From Rhizobacter sp. (GTDB taxonomy: Bacteria; Pseudomonadota; Gammaproteobacteria; Burkholderiales; Burkholderiaceae_C): DNA of 58,224 nucleotides. The first letter of the stretch is position 1. Every line of letters starts with the position of its first letter. Below, piece by piece: positions 17,068 through 25,239 of this stretch. The notes under the pieces are model-generated. The model made no database searches and was not told the DNA's origin. It saw only the letters and a program-made list of their open reading frames with translations. The stretch spans positions 1-58,224 of the forward strand of contig JANYJL010000045.1 in the NCBI GenBank assembly GCA_025361845.1, read 5' to 3'. Both the position numbers and the translations under genes were made by a program.

Positions 17068-17487
17068 ATGACCGCTCAAGACCTCAGTTCACCGATCCTG
17101 TTCCACCACGCCGTGCGCGTGTACTGGGAAGACACCGACGCCGGCGGCGTGGTCTTCTACGCCAACTACCTGAAGTTCTTCGAGCGCGCCCGCACCGAGT
17201 GGCTGCGCGCCCAAGGCGTCGGCCAGCAGCAGTTGCGAGAGGACACAGGCGCCATCTTCATCGTGACCGATACTGCGCTGCGCTACCTGCGCCCGGCGCG
17301 GCTCGACGACCTGCTGGACGTGACGGTGCAGGTGACGCACGCCGGCCGCGCCTCGATGGCGCTGGCCCAGCAGGCCTGGCGCGGCAGCGAGCTGTTGACC
17401 GAGGGCACGATCCGCATTGCCTGCGTCGACGCGGGAACCTTCACGCCGCGGCGCATTCCGAACTCACTTCAGCAAAGCATCGAATGA
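17068..17487 (+). CDS. ybgC: Tol-Pal system-associated acyl-CoA thioesterase
   Basis: A 139-residue hot-dog-fold thioesterase that hydrolyses acyl-CoA or acyl-ACP and is found at the head of tol operons. The 4-hydroxybenzoyl-CoA-thioesterase active-site signature WEDTDAGGVVFYANYLKFFERAR is present as two overlapping motifs at about residues 17-39, with the catalytic Asp in DTDAGG. Its stop overlaps the tolQ ATG by four bases. A GATAAT hexamer at 17017-17022 could be the -10 of the tol operon. Confidence 0.94.
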   Translation: MTAQDLSSPILFHHAVRVYWEDTDAGGVVFYANYLKFFERARTEWLRAQGVGQQQLREDTGAIFIVTDTALRYLRPARLDDLLDVTVQVTHAGRASMALAQQAWRGSELLTEGTIRIACVDAGTFTPRRIPNSLQQSIE

Positions 17488-18206
17488 ACCAGGACTTCTC
17501 GATCTTCACCCTCGTCACGCAGGCCAGCCTGGTCGTGCAACTCGTCATGGCCGGGCTGCTCATCGCCTCGCTCGCGAGCTGGACGGTCATCTTCGGCAAG
17601 CTCTTCGGCCTGAAACGCGTGCGCTCGGGCAACGAAGACTTCGAGCGTGATTTTTGGGCCGGCAAGAACTTGAACGAGCTGTACGCCGACGCCGCCAAGC
17701 GGGCCGACGGCTCGCCGATGGAACGCATCTTCGCTTCCGGCATGCGCGAGTTTTTGAAGCTGCGCGAGAAGCGTGTCGCCGATGCCGGTGCCTTGCTCGA
17801 TGGTGCGCGCCGTGCGATGCGCGCGAGCTTCCAGCGCGAGATGGACACGGTGGAATCGAACCTTTCCTTCCTCGCTTCGGTGGGTTCGGTCAGCCCGTAC
17901 GTGGGCCTGTTCGGCACGGTGTGGGGGATCATGCACGCCTTCGTCGGCCTGTCGAACATGCAGCAGGTGACGCTGGCCACGGTGGCGCCGGGCATTGCCG
18001 AAGCCCTGGTGGCCACCGCCATCGGCCTGTTCGCGGCGATCCCCGCGGTGATCGCCTACAACCGCTTCGCGCGCGACATCGACCGCATCGCGACCCAGCT
18101 CGACACCTTCATCGAGGAGTTCTCGAACATCCTGCAACGCAACACCGGCGTGGCGGCACCCGTTCCAGCCGCGGCCAGCATGCCCGGCTTCGCGCACTCG
18201 CGGTAA
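17484..18206 (+). CDS. tolQ: Tol-Pal system protein TolQ
   Basis: A 240-residue inner-membrane proton-channel subunit that energises outer-membrane constriction with TolR and TolA. Three transmembrane segments are visible: near residues 15-40 (QLVMAGLLIASLASWTVIFG), near 132-152 (YVGLFGTVWGIMHAFVGL) and near 165-190 (GIAEALVATAIGLFAAIPAV). The conserved GLFGTVWGIM and AEALVATAIGL motifs separate it adequately from unrelated MotA proteins, and the ybgC/tolR context favours TolQ over ExbB. Confidence 0.95.
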   Translation: MNQDFSIFTLVTQASLVVQLVMAGLLIASLASWTVIFGKLFGLKRVRSGNEDFERDFWAGKNLNELYADAAKRADGSPMERIFASGMREFLKLREKRVADAGALLDGARRAMRASFQREMDTVESNLSFLASVGSVSPYVGLFGTVWGIMHAFVGLSNMQQVTLATVAPGIAEALVATAIGLFAAIPAVIAYNRFARDIDRIATQLDTFIEEFSNILQRNTGVAAPVPAAASMPGFAHSR

Positions 18207-18213
18207 AACCAGC

Positions 18214-18639
18214 ATGCCCGCCGTCGCCAACCGCGGCTCGCGCCGCCGCACCATCAGCGAGATCAACATGGTGCCCTTCATCGACGTGATGCTCGTGCTG
18301 CTCATCATCTTCATGGTGACCGCACCGCTCATCACCACCGGCATGGTCGATCTGCCGAGCGTGGGCAAGAGCAAGCAGCGGCCGGAGCATGTGGTCGAAG
18401 TGATCATCGGCGCCGACGAGAACCTGCGCCTGCGCCTCGATGGCAAGGACGCCAACGAACGCGCCACGCTCGCCACCATCGCCAAGCGGGTGCGCGACGC
18501 GCAGGCCGGCAATGCCACCACGCCGGTCGTCATTTCGGCCGACAAGGCGGTGAAGTACGAGGCCGTCGTCAACGTGATGGACAAGCTGCAACGCGCGGGT
18601 GTGCAGCGGGTCGGCCTGTCTGTGAAATCGGGCGGCTGA
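18214..18639 (+). CDS. tolR: Tol-Pal system protein TolR
   Basis: A 141-residue ExbD/TolR-family protein with one N-terminal transmembrane helix containing the proton-path aspartate in NMVPFIDVMLVLLIIFMV (about residues 12-30). A periplasmic dimerisation domain follows. It lies 7 bases after tolQ. In the TolQRA complex it couples proton flow to TolA movement. Confidence 0.95.
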   Translation: MPAVANRGSRRRTISEINMVPFIDVMLVLLIIFMVTAPLITTGMVDLPSVGKSKQRPEHVVEVIIGADENLRLRLDGKDANERATLATIAKRVRDAQAGNATTPVVISADKAVKYEAVVNVMDKLQRAGVQRVGLSVKSGG

Positions 18640-18640
18640 G

Positions 18641-19213
18641 GTGGCACTCGCGCCGCCGAGCCCCATCGACACTGCCCGCCTGCAAGTGCGGCAGGTGAGC
18701 GAAGACCACCTCCCCGCGCTGCTCGGCATCAACGGTGACCCCGAGGTCACGAAGTTCCTGCCCTACCCGACCTGGAACTCGCTGACCGATGGCCAGGCCT
18801 GGTTCAAACGCATGCAGCTCATCCAGGAGAGCGGCGCGGCCTTGCAGTTCGTCGTGATCGACAAGCAGACCGACCAAGCCGTGGGCACCTGCTTGCTGTT
18901 CCGCCACGACGAAGGCAGCGCACGGGCCGAACTCGGCTACGTGGTCGCGCGCGCCTGCTGGGGCCGCGGGTACATGCACGAGGCGCTGGGGGCGCTCGTC
19001 GCCTGCGCCTTCACGACGATGGGGCTGCGCCGGCTCGAAGCCGAGGTGGACCCGCGCAATGCAGCCTCGGGTCGGCTGCTGCAGCGCCTGGGCTTCGTGC
19101 GCGAAGGCCTGCTGCGCGAGCGCTGGGTCGACAAGGGCGAGGCCCACGATGTCGAGGCCTACGGCTTGCTGAAACGCGAGTGGACGGGAAGCGCCGAGGT
19201 CGCGGGCCGATGA
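18641..19213 (+). CDS. RimJ/RimL-type GNAT acetyltransferase inside the tol operon
   Basis: A 190-residue N-acetyltransferase of the RimJ/RimL group. It starts with TARLQVRQVSEDHLPAL, has the acetyl-CoA region ELGYVVARACWGRGYMHEAL, and the family-typical EVDPRNAASGRLLQRLGF. The target is unknown; relatives acetylate ribosomal proteins, antibiotics or amino acids. It begins with a GTG two bases after tolR and overlaps tolA by four bases (ATGA). It is thus fully embedded in the tolQRA transcription unit, which is unusual. Confidence 0.88.
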   Translation: MALAPPSPIDTARLQVRQVSEDHLPALLGINGDPEVTKFLPYPTWNSLTDGQAWFKRMQLIQESGAALQFVVIDKQTDQAVGTCLLFRHDEGSARAELGYVVARACWGRGYMHEALGALVACAFTTMGLRRLEAEVDPRNAASGRLLQRLGFVREGLLRERWVDKGEAHDVEAYGLLKREWTGSAEVAGR

Positions 19214-19995
19214 ACGCCGCCACGCTGGGCCGTGATGCCTTCATGCCGCGCCCGCCGCGCGGCATGGGCCCGGGCCTGGTGCTCGCGCTGCTGGTGCACA
19301 CGCTGTTGGTCGCTGCACTCGCTTTCAGCGTCAACTGGCACGCCAGTTCACCGGCCGTGGCCGAAGCTGAACTGTGGGCTGCGGTACCGCAGATCGCTGC
19401 ACCGCGTGCGGTCGAGGTCGAGCCGCCGAAGCCGGTGGTGCAGCCCGTCAAGCCGCCACCACCCGTGCCGCGCGCCGAGCCCGAACCGCAGAAGATTCCG
19501 GACGCCAGCATCGCGATCGAGAAGGCCAAGAAAGAAGAGGCCAAGCGGGAGCAACTGAAGGAGAAGGAAGAGGCGGCCCTCAAGAAGAAGGAAGCCGAGA
19601 AGGAGCGCAAGGCCGAAGAAGCGCTGGTCGAGGCGCACGAGCGCAACATCAAGCGGATCCTCGGGCAGGCGGAGGCGACGGGCAGTGCGGGGTCGACCGG
19701 CACAGCGCTGCAAAACAAGGCCCCATCCGATGGCTACGGCGGCCGCGTCAAGGCACGTGTCAAACCCAAGATCGTGTTCGATGTCGATTCGATCGAAGGA
19801 AATCCGGTGGCCGAGGTCGAGGTTCGCTGCGCGCCGGACGGCACGATCGTCTCGCGCAAGATCGTTAAGTCGAGCAAGGTCCCGTCCTGGGACGAGGCCG
19901 TCTTGCGAGCCATCGACAAGACCGAAATTCTGCCGCGCGATCTCGACGGCCGGGTGCCCGCGCTGCTGACGCTGGTGTTCAGCCCGCGCGACTGA
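19210..19995 (+). CDS. tolA: Tol-Pal system protein TolA
   Basis: A 261-residue periplasm-spanning protein that links TolQR to TolB and Pal. Domains in order: a transmembrane anchor (about residues 19-42, GLVLALLVHTLLVAALAFSV), a proline-rich stretch (EPPKPVVQPVKPPPPVP), a charged coiled coil rich in Lys/Glu (about 100-150, EKEEAALKKKEAEKERKAEE), and a TonB/TolA-like C-terminal domain (EVEVRCAPDGTIVSRKI to LVFSPRD). The start at 19210 overlaps the preceding GNAT stop. No tolB or pal follows. Confidence 0.93.
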   Translation: MNAATLGRDAFMPRPPRGMGPGLVLALLVHTLLVAALAFSVNWHASSPAVAEAELWAAVPQIAAPRAVEVEPPKPVVQPVKPPPPVPRAEPEPQKIPDASIAIEKAKKEEAKREQLKEKEEAALKKKEAEKERKAEEALVEAHERNIKRILGQAEATGSAGSTGTALQNKAPSDGYGGRVKARVKPKIVFDVDSIEGNPVAEVEVRCAPDGTIVSRKIVKSSKVPSWDEAVLRAIDKTEILPRDLDGRVPALLTLVFSPRD

Positions 19996-20073
19996 CCATC
20001 GGCCTGCGCGACTTGAATCGCACTCGTCCGCTCGATCGAGTGGTTTATGATGCGTCGTCACCGGAGACAACCC

Positions 20074-20559
20074 ATGCACCTGACCATCAACGAGCCCATG
20101 CAATGCGTGATGGCGCGCATCGTGCGACAGCACCAGCGGCATCAGCAGAACTTCCTGATCAGCGAGTACCGCACCTGGGAACGGGCCACGGCCGCGGCGC
20201 GCAAGTGGGTGAAGGCCAAGCTCGTCGAGCTGCCCGACCCGGTGGAACGCACCGGCCGCAAGACGGTGCGCAACAGCTCGGGCGTGGTCGGTGTGCGCCT
20301 GGCCGACGCCACACGCCGCAAGGATGGCAAGGTCTACCCCGACTGGCGCTGGGTCGCGTTCTGGACCGGCTGCCCCAAATCCGGCGGCCTGGGCTGGTCG
20401 GTCAACAAGTACGGTGATGCACAGGCTTTCGTCAGCGCCTATGTCGCCCGTTCGATGGAGCTGGTCGATCGCGCCGTGGTCGATGCCGAAGTGCAGCGCC
20501 TGAAAGGCTCGCCCGAGTACCGCGCGATCGTGCGCATGAAGAAACTCTCGCCGCCCTGA
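20074..20559 (+). CDS. Hypothetical protein, possibly with an AP2-like domain
   Basis: A 161-residue cytoplasmic protein of unknown function. ATG 20074 was chosen over 20047 because GGAG lies seven bases upstream. The central part (SSGVVGVRLADATRR, then DWRWVAFWTG and NKYGDAQAFVSAYVAR) has the SGVxGV - Trp-rich strand - GxxxAxxxA pattern of AP2/ERF-type DNA-binding domains, a tentative reading. The N-terminus (CVMARIVRQHQRH, ARKWVKAKL) is basic. It lies 78 bases after tolA and is convergent with the next gene. The TATGAT hexamer at 20045 may be its -10. Confidence 0.6.
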   Translation: MHLTINEPMQCVMARIVRQHQRHQQNFLISEYRTWERATAAARKWVKAKLVELPDPVERTGRKTVRNSSGVVGVRLADATRRKDGKVYPDWRWVAFWTGCPKSGGLGWSVNKYGDAQAFVSAYVARSMELVDRAVVDAEVQRLKGSPEYRAIVRMKKLSPP

Positions 20560-20577
20560 GCGGCGTGACCCGCCGAC

Positions 20578-21666
20578 CTATCGGTACATCGCGATGAAGG
20601 CGCGGTCGATCCGGTCCTTCCACCACCAGACCCAGCGGCCGCCGACGGACCAGTCGGCATACGACGCGATCGCGCGGCGCTCGCCGCAGGCCAGCAGGTT
20701 CAGCGCATGCGCCTGCGGCTGGTACGGCTCCAGTGCACCGCCACCGATGAAACGCCGCAGGTTCAACGCCAGCGGCGGGCCGGCGCGTACCGCGTAGACG
20801 CCGCTGTTCGGTCGCGGCGCATCGCTGCGCGCGGCCACGTCGCCGGCGGCGAAAACTTCCGGGTGCGATGTGCTTTGCAGCGTGGCACCGGTCGCGACGA
20901 AACCCTGATCGTCGAGCGCCAGCCCGCTGCCGGCCAGCCAGGTGGGCGCACTCGCGCCGATGGCCAGCACCGGCGCATCGCAGGCCAGGCGCATGCCACG
21001 CGCCAGCACCACATGGCTGGCGGTGATCTCGCTGCAGGCATCTTCCAACAAGGTGACACCGCAACGCTTGAGCGCGCGCAGCGCCCGCGCCTGCGCACCG
21101 GCCGGGTGGCTCGGCAGCGGCGGCGGGCCACCCGTCACGAGGCTCACTCGCGCGCGTTCGCCGAAGCGGAACTGCAAGGCCATCGCGAGTTCGACACCTG
21201 CCGCGCCGGCACCAACCACGACCACGCTCAAGGGCCGCTGCTCGGCCAATTGAAGTACCGCTTCCCACAGGCGCGTGAACTGCTCGATCGGGCGCACGAA
21301 GAGCGCATGTTCGCGCGCGCCGGGGATGGCGTCGCGGTCCATCACCGGGCCGGTGTCCAGGCTCAGGGCGTCGTAGTGCAGCGCCTGCCCATCGGCCAGC
21401 ATGACCCGGCGCGCGGCCGCGTCGATCGCGACCGCCGCGCCTTCGATGAACTTCACATGCGCGCGCGCCGCCAAGGGCGTGAGCGGGATCACGCAGTCGT
21501 TCAACTCGTAGTGGCCGGCAACGAAGCCCGGCACCATGCCCGAGTACATCAGCCGCGCGAACGGCGAGACGAGGGTCACATGTGCGCCGGGATAGGGGTT
21601 CTCGGCCAGCGCGCGCAGCACGTGCACGTGGGCGTGGCCCCCACCGAGTAGGAGGAGATGCTTCAA
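20578..21666 (-). CDS. NAD(P)/FAD oxidoreductase of the SelD-associated family
   Basis: A 362-residue type II NADH dehydrogenase-like flavoprotein. The first Rossmann motif reads LLLLGGGHAHVHVLR, where GGGHAHVHVL is a signature of flavoproteins that in other bacteria are fused to the N-terminus of SelD (selenide, water dikinase). The second dinucleotide site is VVVVGAGAAGVELAMAL, and the FAD-closing GVYAVRAGP segment is present. There is no SelD domain here. The only plausible start is a TTG at 21666, without a clear ribosome-binding site. It is the last gene of the long - strand run. Confidence 0.85.
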   Translation of the reverse strand: MKHLLLLGGGHAHVHVLRALAENPYPGAHVTLVSPFARLMYSGMVPGFVAGHYELNDCVIPLTPLAARAHVKFIEGAAVAIDAAARRVMLADGQALHYDALSLDTGPVMDRDAIPGAREHALFVRPIEQFTRLWEAVLQLAEQRPLSVVVVGAGAAGVELAMALQFRFGERARVSLVTGGPPPLPSHPAGAQARALRALKRCGVTLLEDACSEITASHVVLARGMRLACDAPVLAIGASAPTWLAGSGLALDDQGFVATGATLQSTSHPEVFAAGDVAARSDAPRPNSGVYAVRAGPPLALNLRRFIGGGALEPYQPQAHALNLLACGERRAIASYADWSVGGRWVWWWKDRIDRAFIAMYR

Positions 21667-21696
21667 AGGGGGGAGCGTCGTGCGAGGTACGGCAGG

Positions 21697-21720
21697 AAGG
21701 CGTGAGTATGCCCACGCCTT
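21697..21720 (-). other. Stem-loop between DUF3047 gene and the downstream flavoprotein gene
   Basis: Perfect 8-base arms AAGGCGTG (21697-21704) and CACGCCTT (21713-21720) flank an 8-base loop in the 68-base gap. There is no T-run, so it may lower, rather than end, transcription into the last gene. Confidence 0.35.
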
Positions 21721-21734
21721 GCCGGGCCCGCTTC

Positions 21735-22478
21735 TCAGTGCGCCAGCAGCAGATCGGCCACATGGCCGAGGCTGTGGCCATGGGTGTTGTCGGCGTCCGC
21801 CCCCACCGCCACGCCGACGATGGGCGGCACCTCCGGGCTCTCGGCGCCGAACAGGTGGGTGAAGTCGGCCGCCACGTCGCGCCGCTCGTGCGCCCACTGG
21901 TGCGGCTGCGGTGCGCCGCTTTCGAGCACGAGGTAACGCACCCGGTGCGTGAAGGCGTTGTCGAGCGCGGTGCCGGCGGGCAGGTGCGCGTCCCACACAT
22001 AGCAGATGGTGGCCCCAGGCAAGGGCTCGGGCGTCTGGGTGCGCGCAAAGCGCAGCAACTGGCGTTCGAAGAAGGGCACTCGGTCGATGGGCAGGTCGAA
22101 GAACACGCAGACCTTGAGCGCGGTGTCGTCGCCATTCTTCTCGTGCAGATTCGCGTCGGTCAGCAGTTCGTCGACACGCCACTGCCAGGCCAGGTGCACA
22201 CCCGTCTCCGTCAGCATGAGCGGGTGCACCAGGTTGCCGTAGGACGACTCGGCCTCGACACGCAGCGCGCGCCGGCCATCCACATCGGCGAGCATGAAGC
22301 GGGTGAACGGCTTTTTCTGATGCGGCAGGCCGGCCACATGCCAGGGTGCGGGCGGGTGGTCGCCGGTGGCGGGGAACGGTGTCAGCAGCGGCGCCTGGGG
22401 CAGCACTTGCGCATGCACCAGCGCCCACAGCGCCCACGCGCCGCAGCCCAGCACGAACCCGCTCAGCCGCGTTGCCAT
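21735..22478 (-). CDS. DUF3047 exported protein
   Basis: A 247-residue protein with an N-terminal signal peptide (hydrophobic stretch GFVLGCGAWALWALVHAQV) and the DUF3047 fold. Visible segments are DGRRALRVEAESSYGNLVHPL, HLAWQWRVDELL, DDTALKVCVFFDLP and CYVWD, a beta-sandwich of carbohydrate-binding type in this family. The function is unknown. It overlaps the preceding fusion gene by 16 bases and so belongs to the same operon. DUF3047 proteins are periplasmic; a substrate- or metal-binding role in this cluster is a guess. Confidence 0.82.
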   Translation of the reverse strand: MATRLSGFVLGCGAWALWALVHAQVLPQAPLLTPFPATGDHPPAPWHVAGLPHQKKPFTRFMLADVDGRRALRVEAESSYGNLVHPLMLTETGVHLAWQWRVDELLTDANLHEKNGDDTALKVCVFFDLPIDRVPFFERQLLRFARTQTPEPLPGATICYVWDAHLPAGTALDNAFTHRVRYLVLESGAPQPHQWAHERRDVAADFTHLFGAESPEVPPIVGVAVGADADNTHGHSLGHVADLLLAH

Positions 22479-24634
22479 GCGTGGTACTTCGCGACCCAGG
22501 CGAGCAGTTGGTGCGGCTGATGGTTGCGCTTCCATTCGCCTGCAGCGTACTTGTTCGCCTCGCTCATCGTCGGGTAGGTGTGGATGGTGCCGAGGATCTT
22601 GTTCAGGCCGAGGCCGTGTTTCATCGCTAGCACGTACTCGGCGAGCAAATCGGCGGCATGCGCACCGACGATCGTCACGCCGAGGATGCGATCTCGCCCC
22701 GGCACCGTGAGCACCTTCACCCAGCCCCGCGCGGCGCTGTCGGCAATCGCACGGTCGAGGTCGTCGAGGCGAAAGCGCGTGACCTCGAATGCGACGCCCT
22801 GCTCCTTCGCCTCCTGCTCGTTCAGGCCGACACGTGCGACTTCGGGGTCGATGAAGGTGGCCCACGGGATCACCGAATAGTCGGCCTTGAACTTCTTGAA
22901 GCGACCGAAGAGCGCGTTCACCGAGGCATACCAGGCCTGGTGCGCGGCGGTGTGGGTGAACTGGTACGGCCCGGCCACATCGCCGGCCGCCAGAATGTTC
23001 GGCATCAGGGTTTCGAGGTACTCGTTCGTCTCGACGGTGCGGCCGACCGGAATGCCGAGTTCTTCGAGGCCGAAGCCTTTCAGGCGCGCGACGCGGCCGA
23101 CAGCACAGAGCAGTTGATCGAACTCGATGCGGGCCTCGACGCTGGCTGCTTCGACGACGATGAACTTGCGCTCGCCGTCCTTGATGCAACGCAGCGCCTT
23201 GTGCGCGGTGAGCACCTTCACGCCATCGCGCTCCAATGCGGCTTGCGCGAACACCGACACCTCGACGTCTTCGCGCAGCAGGAGGCGCGGCGCCATTTCG
23301 ATCTGCGTGACCTGCGAGCCGAGCCGCGCAAAGCATTGCGCCAGCTCGCAACCGATCGGCCCGCCACCCAGCACCACCAGCCGCGCCGGCAGCGTGCGTT
23401 GGCCCCAAAGCGTGTCGCTGGTGAGGTAGCCCACCTCGTCCAGCCCCGGCAGCGGCGGCACGAAAGGCATCGCGCCGGTGGCGATGACGATGCTGCGAGT
23501 CGTGAGCGTCTGCTTGCCCTCGGCGGTCTCGATCTCGACCGTCCACGGGTTGACGATCTTCGCGTAACCCGCCACCACGTCGACACCGAGGCCGCGGTAG
23601 CGCTCGATCGAATCGTGCGGGTCGATCTCGCGCACCACACGCGCCACGCGATCCATCGCATCGGCGAAATCGAAGCTCGCTTCGGCCTTCGCGATGCCGT
23701 AGTCGGGGGCGTGTTTCATCTGGTGCATCAACGTGGCGGTCTTGATGAGCGCCTTGCTCGGCACGCAGCCGTAGTTCAGGCAATCGCCGCCCATCTTGTG
23801 CGCTTCGACCAGGGTGACCTTGGCTTTCACCACAGCCGCGATGTAGCTCGCCACCAGGCCCGCCGCGCCGGCGCCGATGACCACGAGGTTGCGGTCGTAC
23901 CGTTTCGGCTTCAGGTGCGCCCATGTCGCGTAGACCTTGCGCGAGCGGATCACGCCGACGACCCACTTCGCGATCAGCGGGAACACGCCGAGCAGCACGA
24001 AGGAACCGATCAAGGCCGGCGACAGGATGCCGCGCAGCGATTCGATCTTCGCGAGCTGGGTGCCGGCATTCACGAACACCACGGTGCCAGCCAGCATTCC
24101 GAGCTGGCTGATCCCGTTGAACACCGCCACGCGCATGCGCGTGAGGCCCATCGCGAGGTTGATGACGAAGAAGGGCACGAGCGGCACGAGGCGCAACGTG
24201 AACAGGTAGAAAGCGCCGTCCTTCGCGATGCCCTTGTCGATCTCGGCGATGCGCGCGCCGAAACGCGCCTGCACGCTCTCCCGCAGGATGTAGCGCGAGG
24301 TCAGGAAGGCGAGCGTGGCACCGAGCGTCGAGGCGAAGGAGACGACCAGGGTGCCGACCCACAGGCCGAAGATGGCGCCACCGGCCAGCGTCATGATGGT
24401 CGCACCGGGCAGCGACAGCGCCGTCACCGCCACGTAGATCGCGAAGTAGGCGCCGATCACGAGCAGCGGCCGCTCGGCATACAGCGCCGCGAATTCGAGC
24501 TGGCGCGACTTGAGGTAGTCGAGGCTCAGGAAGCGCCCGAGGTCGAAGGCGAAGAACAGCGCGATCAGCACGAGCAGCGCACCGATCAGCAGCAGCTTCT
24601 TGCGGGACATGGGCTGATCCTTCGGGTTCGTCAT
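22463..24634 (-). CDS. TVP38/TMEM64 membrane domain fused to mercuric reductase-like FAD oxidoreductase
   Basis: A 723-residue fusion. Residues about 1-235 form a TVP38/TMEM64 (SNARE-associated, DedA-like) membrane domain with several helices and the family motif GGAIFGLWVGTL. From about residue 245 a class I pyridine nucleotide-disulfide oxidoreductase follows: VVIGAGAAGLVASY, the redox-active pair GGDCLNYGCVPSK (Cys285, Cys290), an NAD site VVLGGGPIGCELAQ, and the C-terminal HTYPTMSEANK. The mercury-specific C-terminal Cys pair is absent. The start at 24634 overlaps the stop of the phosphatidyltransferase by four bases. It may move electrons for a membrane-bound or thiol substrate. Confidence 0.9.
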   Translation of the reverse strand: MTNPKDQPMSRKKLLLIGALLVLIALFFAFDLGRFLSLDYLKSRQLEFAALYAERPLLVIGAYFAIYVAVTALSLPGATIMTLAGGAIFGLWVGTLVVSFASTLGATLAFLTSRYILRESVQARFGARIAEIDKGIAKDGAFYLFTLRLVPLVPFFVINLAMGLTRMRVAVFNGISQLGMLAGTVVFVNAGTQLAKIESLRGILSPALIGSFVLLGVFPLIAKWVVGVIRSRKVYATWAHLKPKRYDRNLVVIGAGAAGLVASYIAAVVKAKVTLVEAHKMGGDCLNYGCVPSKALIKTATLMHQMKHAPDYGIAKAEASFDFADAMDRVARVVREIDPHDSIERYRGLGVDVVAGYAKIVNPWTVEIETAEGKQTLTTRSIVIATGAMPFVPPLPGLDEVGYLTSDTLWGQRTLPARLVVLGGGPIGCELAQCFARLGSQVTQIEMAPRLLLREDVEVSVFAQAALERDGVKVLTAHKALRCIKDGERKFIVVEAASVEARIEFDQLLCAVGRVARLKGFGLEELGIPVGRTVETNEYLETLMPNILAAGDVAGPYQFTHTAAHQAWYASVNALFGRFKKFKADYSVIPWATFIDPEVARVGLNEQEAKEQGVAFEVTRFRLDDLDRAIADSAARGWVKVLTVPGRDRILGVTIVGAHAADLLAEYVLAMKHGLGLNKILGTIHTYPTMSEANKYAAGEWKRNHQPHQLLAWVAKYHAWQRG

Positions 24635-25239
24635 GGCGAGAGCGCCTGCCAACCGGCCCACAGCCGCGTGGCGATGGTCAGCAGGCACAAGGCCGCGAAG
24701 CCGTAGGCCCACAGCGCGAACTGCGCCGGCCACAGGCACATCAGCGCGAAGCAGACGAGCGTCTCGGTCGCCTCGGTCAGGCCGCCGAGATAGTAGATGC
24801 CCTTGTTCGGGTAGACCACGCTCTTCAGCCCGCGCTGCGCTGCCAGCACCGCGAAAGCGAGGAAGCTGCTGGCGGTACCGACGAAGGCGGCCAGCAATAC
24901 AGCCGCGGGCAGCCCGTTGGCTGCCGGGTCGGCCAGCGCGAACGCGAGCGGGATGCTCGCGTAGAAGATGAAGTCGAGCGAGATGTCGAGGAAGGCGCCG
25001 CGGTCGGTCGCGGTGGTGATGCGCGCCAGCGCACCGTCCAGGCCATCGAACAAGCGGCTCGTGAGCAGTAGCGCGAGACCCACGCCGAAGGCATGCAGCA
25101 CGATGGCCGCCGCGCCGGCCATGCCGATCGCGAAGCCCGCGAGCGTGACGTGATCGGCCTGCACACGCGCCCGCGCCAAACCGTGCGCCAGGCGTGTGAT
25201 GCCGGGGCGCAGCAGGTCGAGCGCGATGCGGTCAAACAT
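24631..25239 (-). CDS. ynjF: CDP-alcohol phosphatidyltransferase, YnjF-like
   Basis: A 202-residue inner-membrane enzyme with the catalytic signature DGLDGALAR, then RGAFLDISLD (D-G-x2-D-G-x2-A-R-x8-G-x3-D-x3-D), and about six hydrophobic helices. The family transfers a phosphatidyl group from CDP-diacylglycerol to an alcohol such as glycerol phosphate or inositol phosphate; the acceptor is unknown here. Association with an ynjBCD-type transporter matches Escherichia coli ynjF. The start overlaps the preceding ABC ATPase gene by eight bases. Confidence 0.87.
   Translation of the reverse strand: MFDRIALDLLRPGITRLAHGLARARVQADHVTLAGFAIGMAGAAAIVLHAFGVGLALLLTSRLFDGLDGALARITTATDRGAFLDISLDFIFYASIPLAFALADPAANGLPAAVLLAAFVGTASSFLAFAVLAAQRGLKSVVYPNKGIYYLGGLTEATETLVCFALMCLWPAQFALWAYGFAALCLLTIATRLWAGWQALSP

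Noticed and set aside
22463-24634. Mercuric reductase
   Set aside because: The oxidoreductase half has the active-site pair but lacks the C-terminal Cys pair and MerA N-terminal domain; it is fused to TVP38 instead and no mer genes are present.
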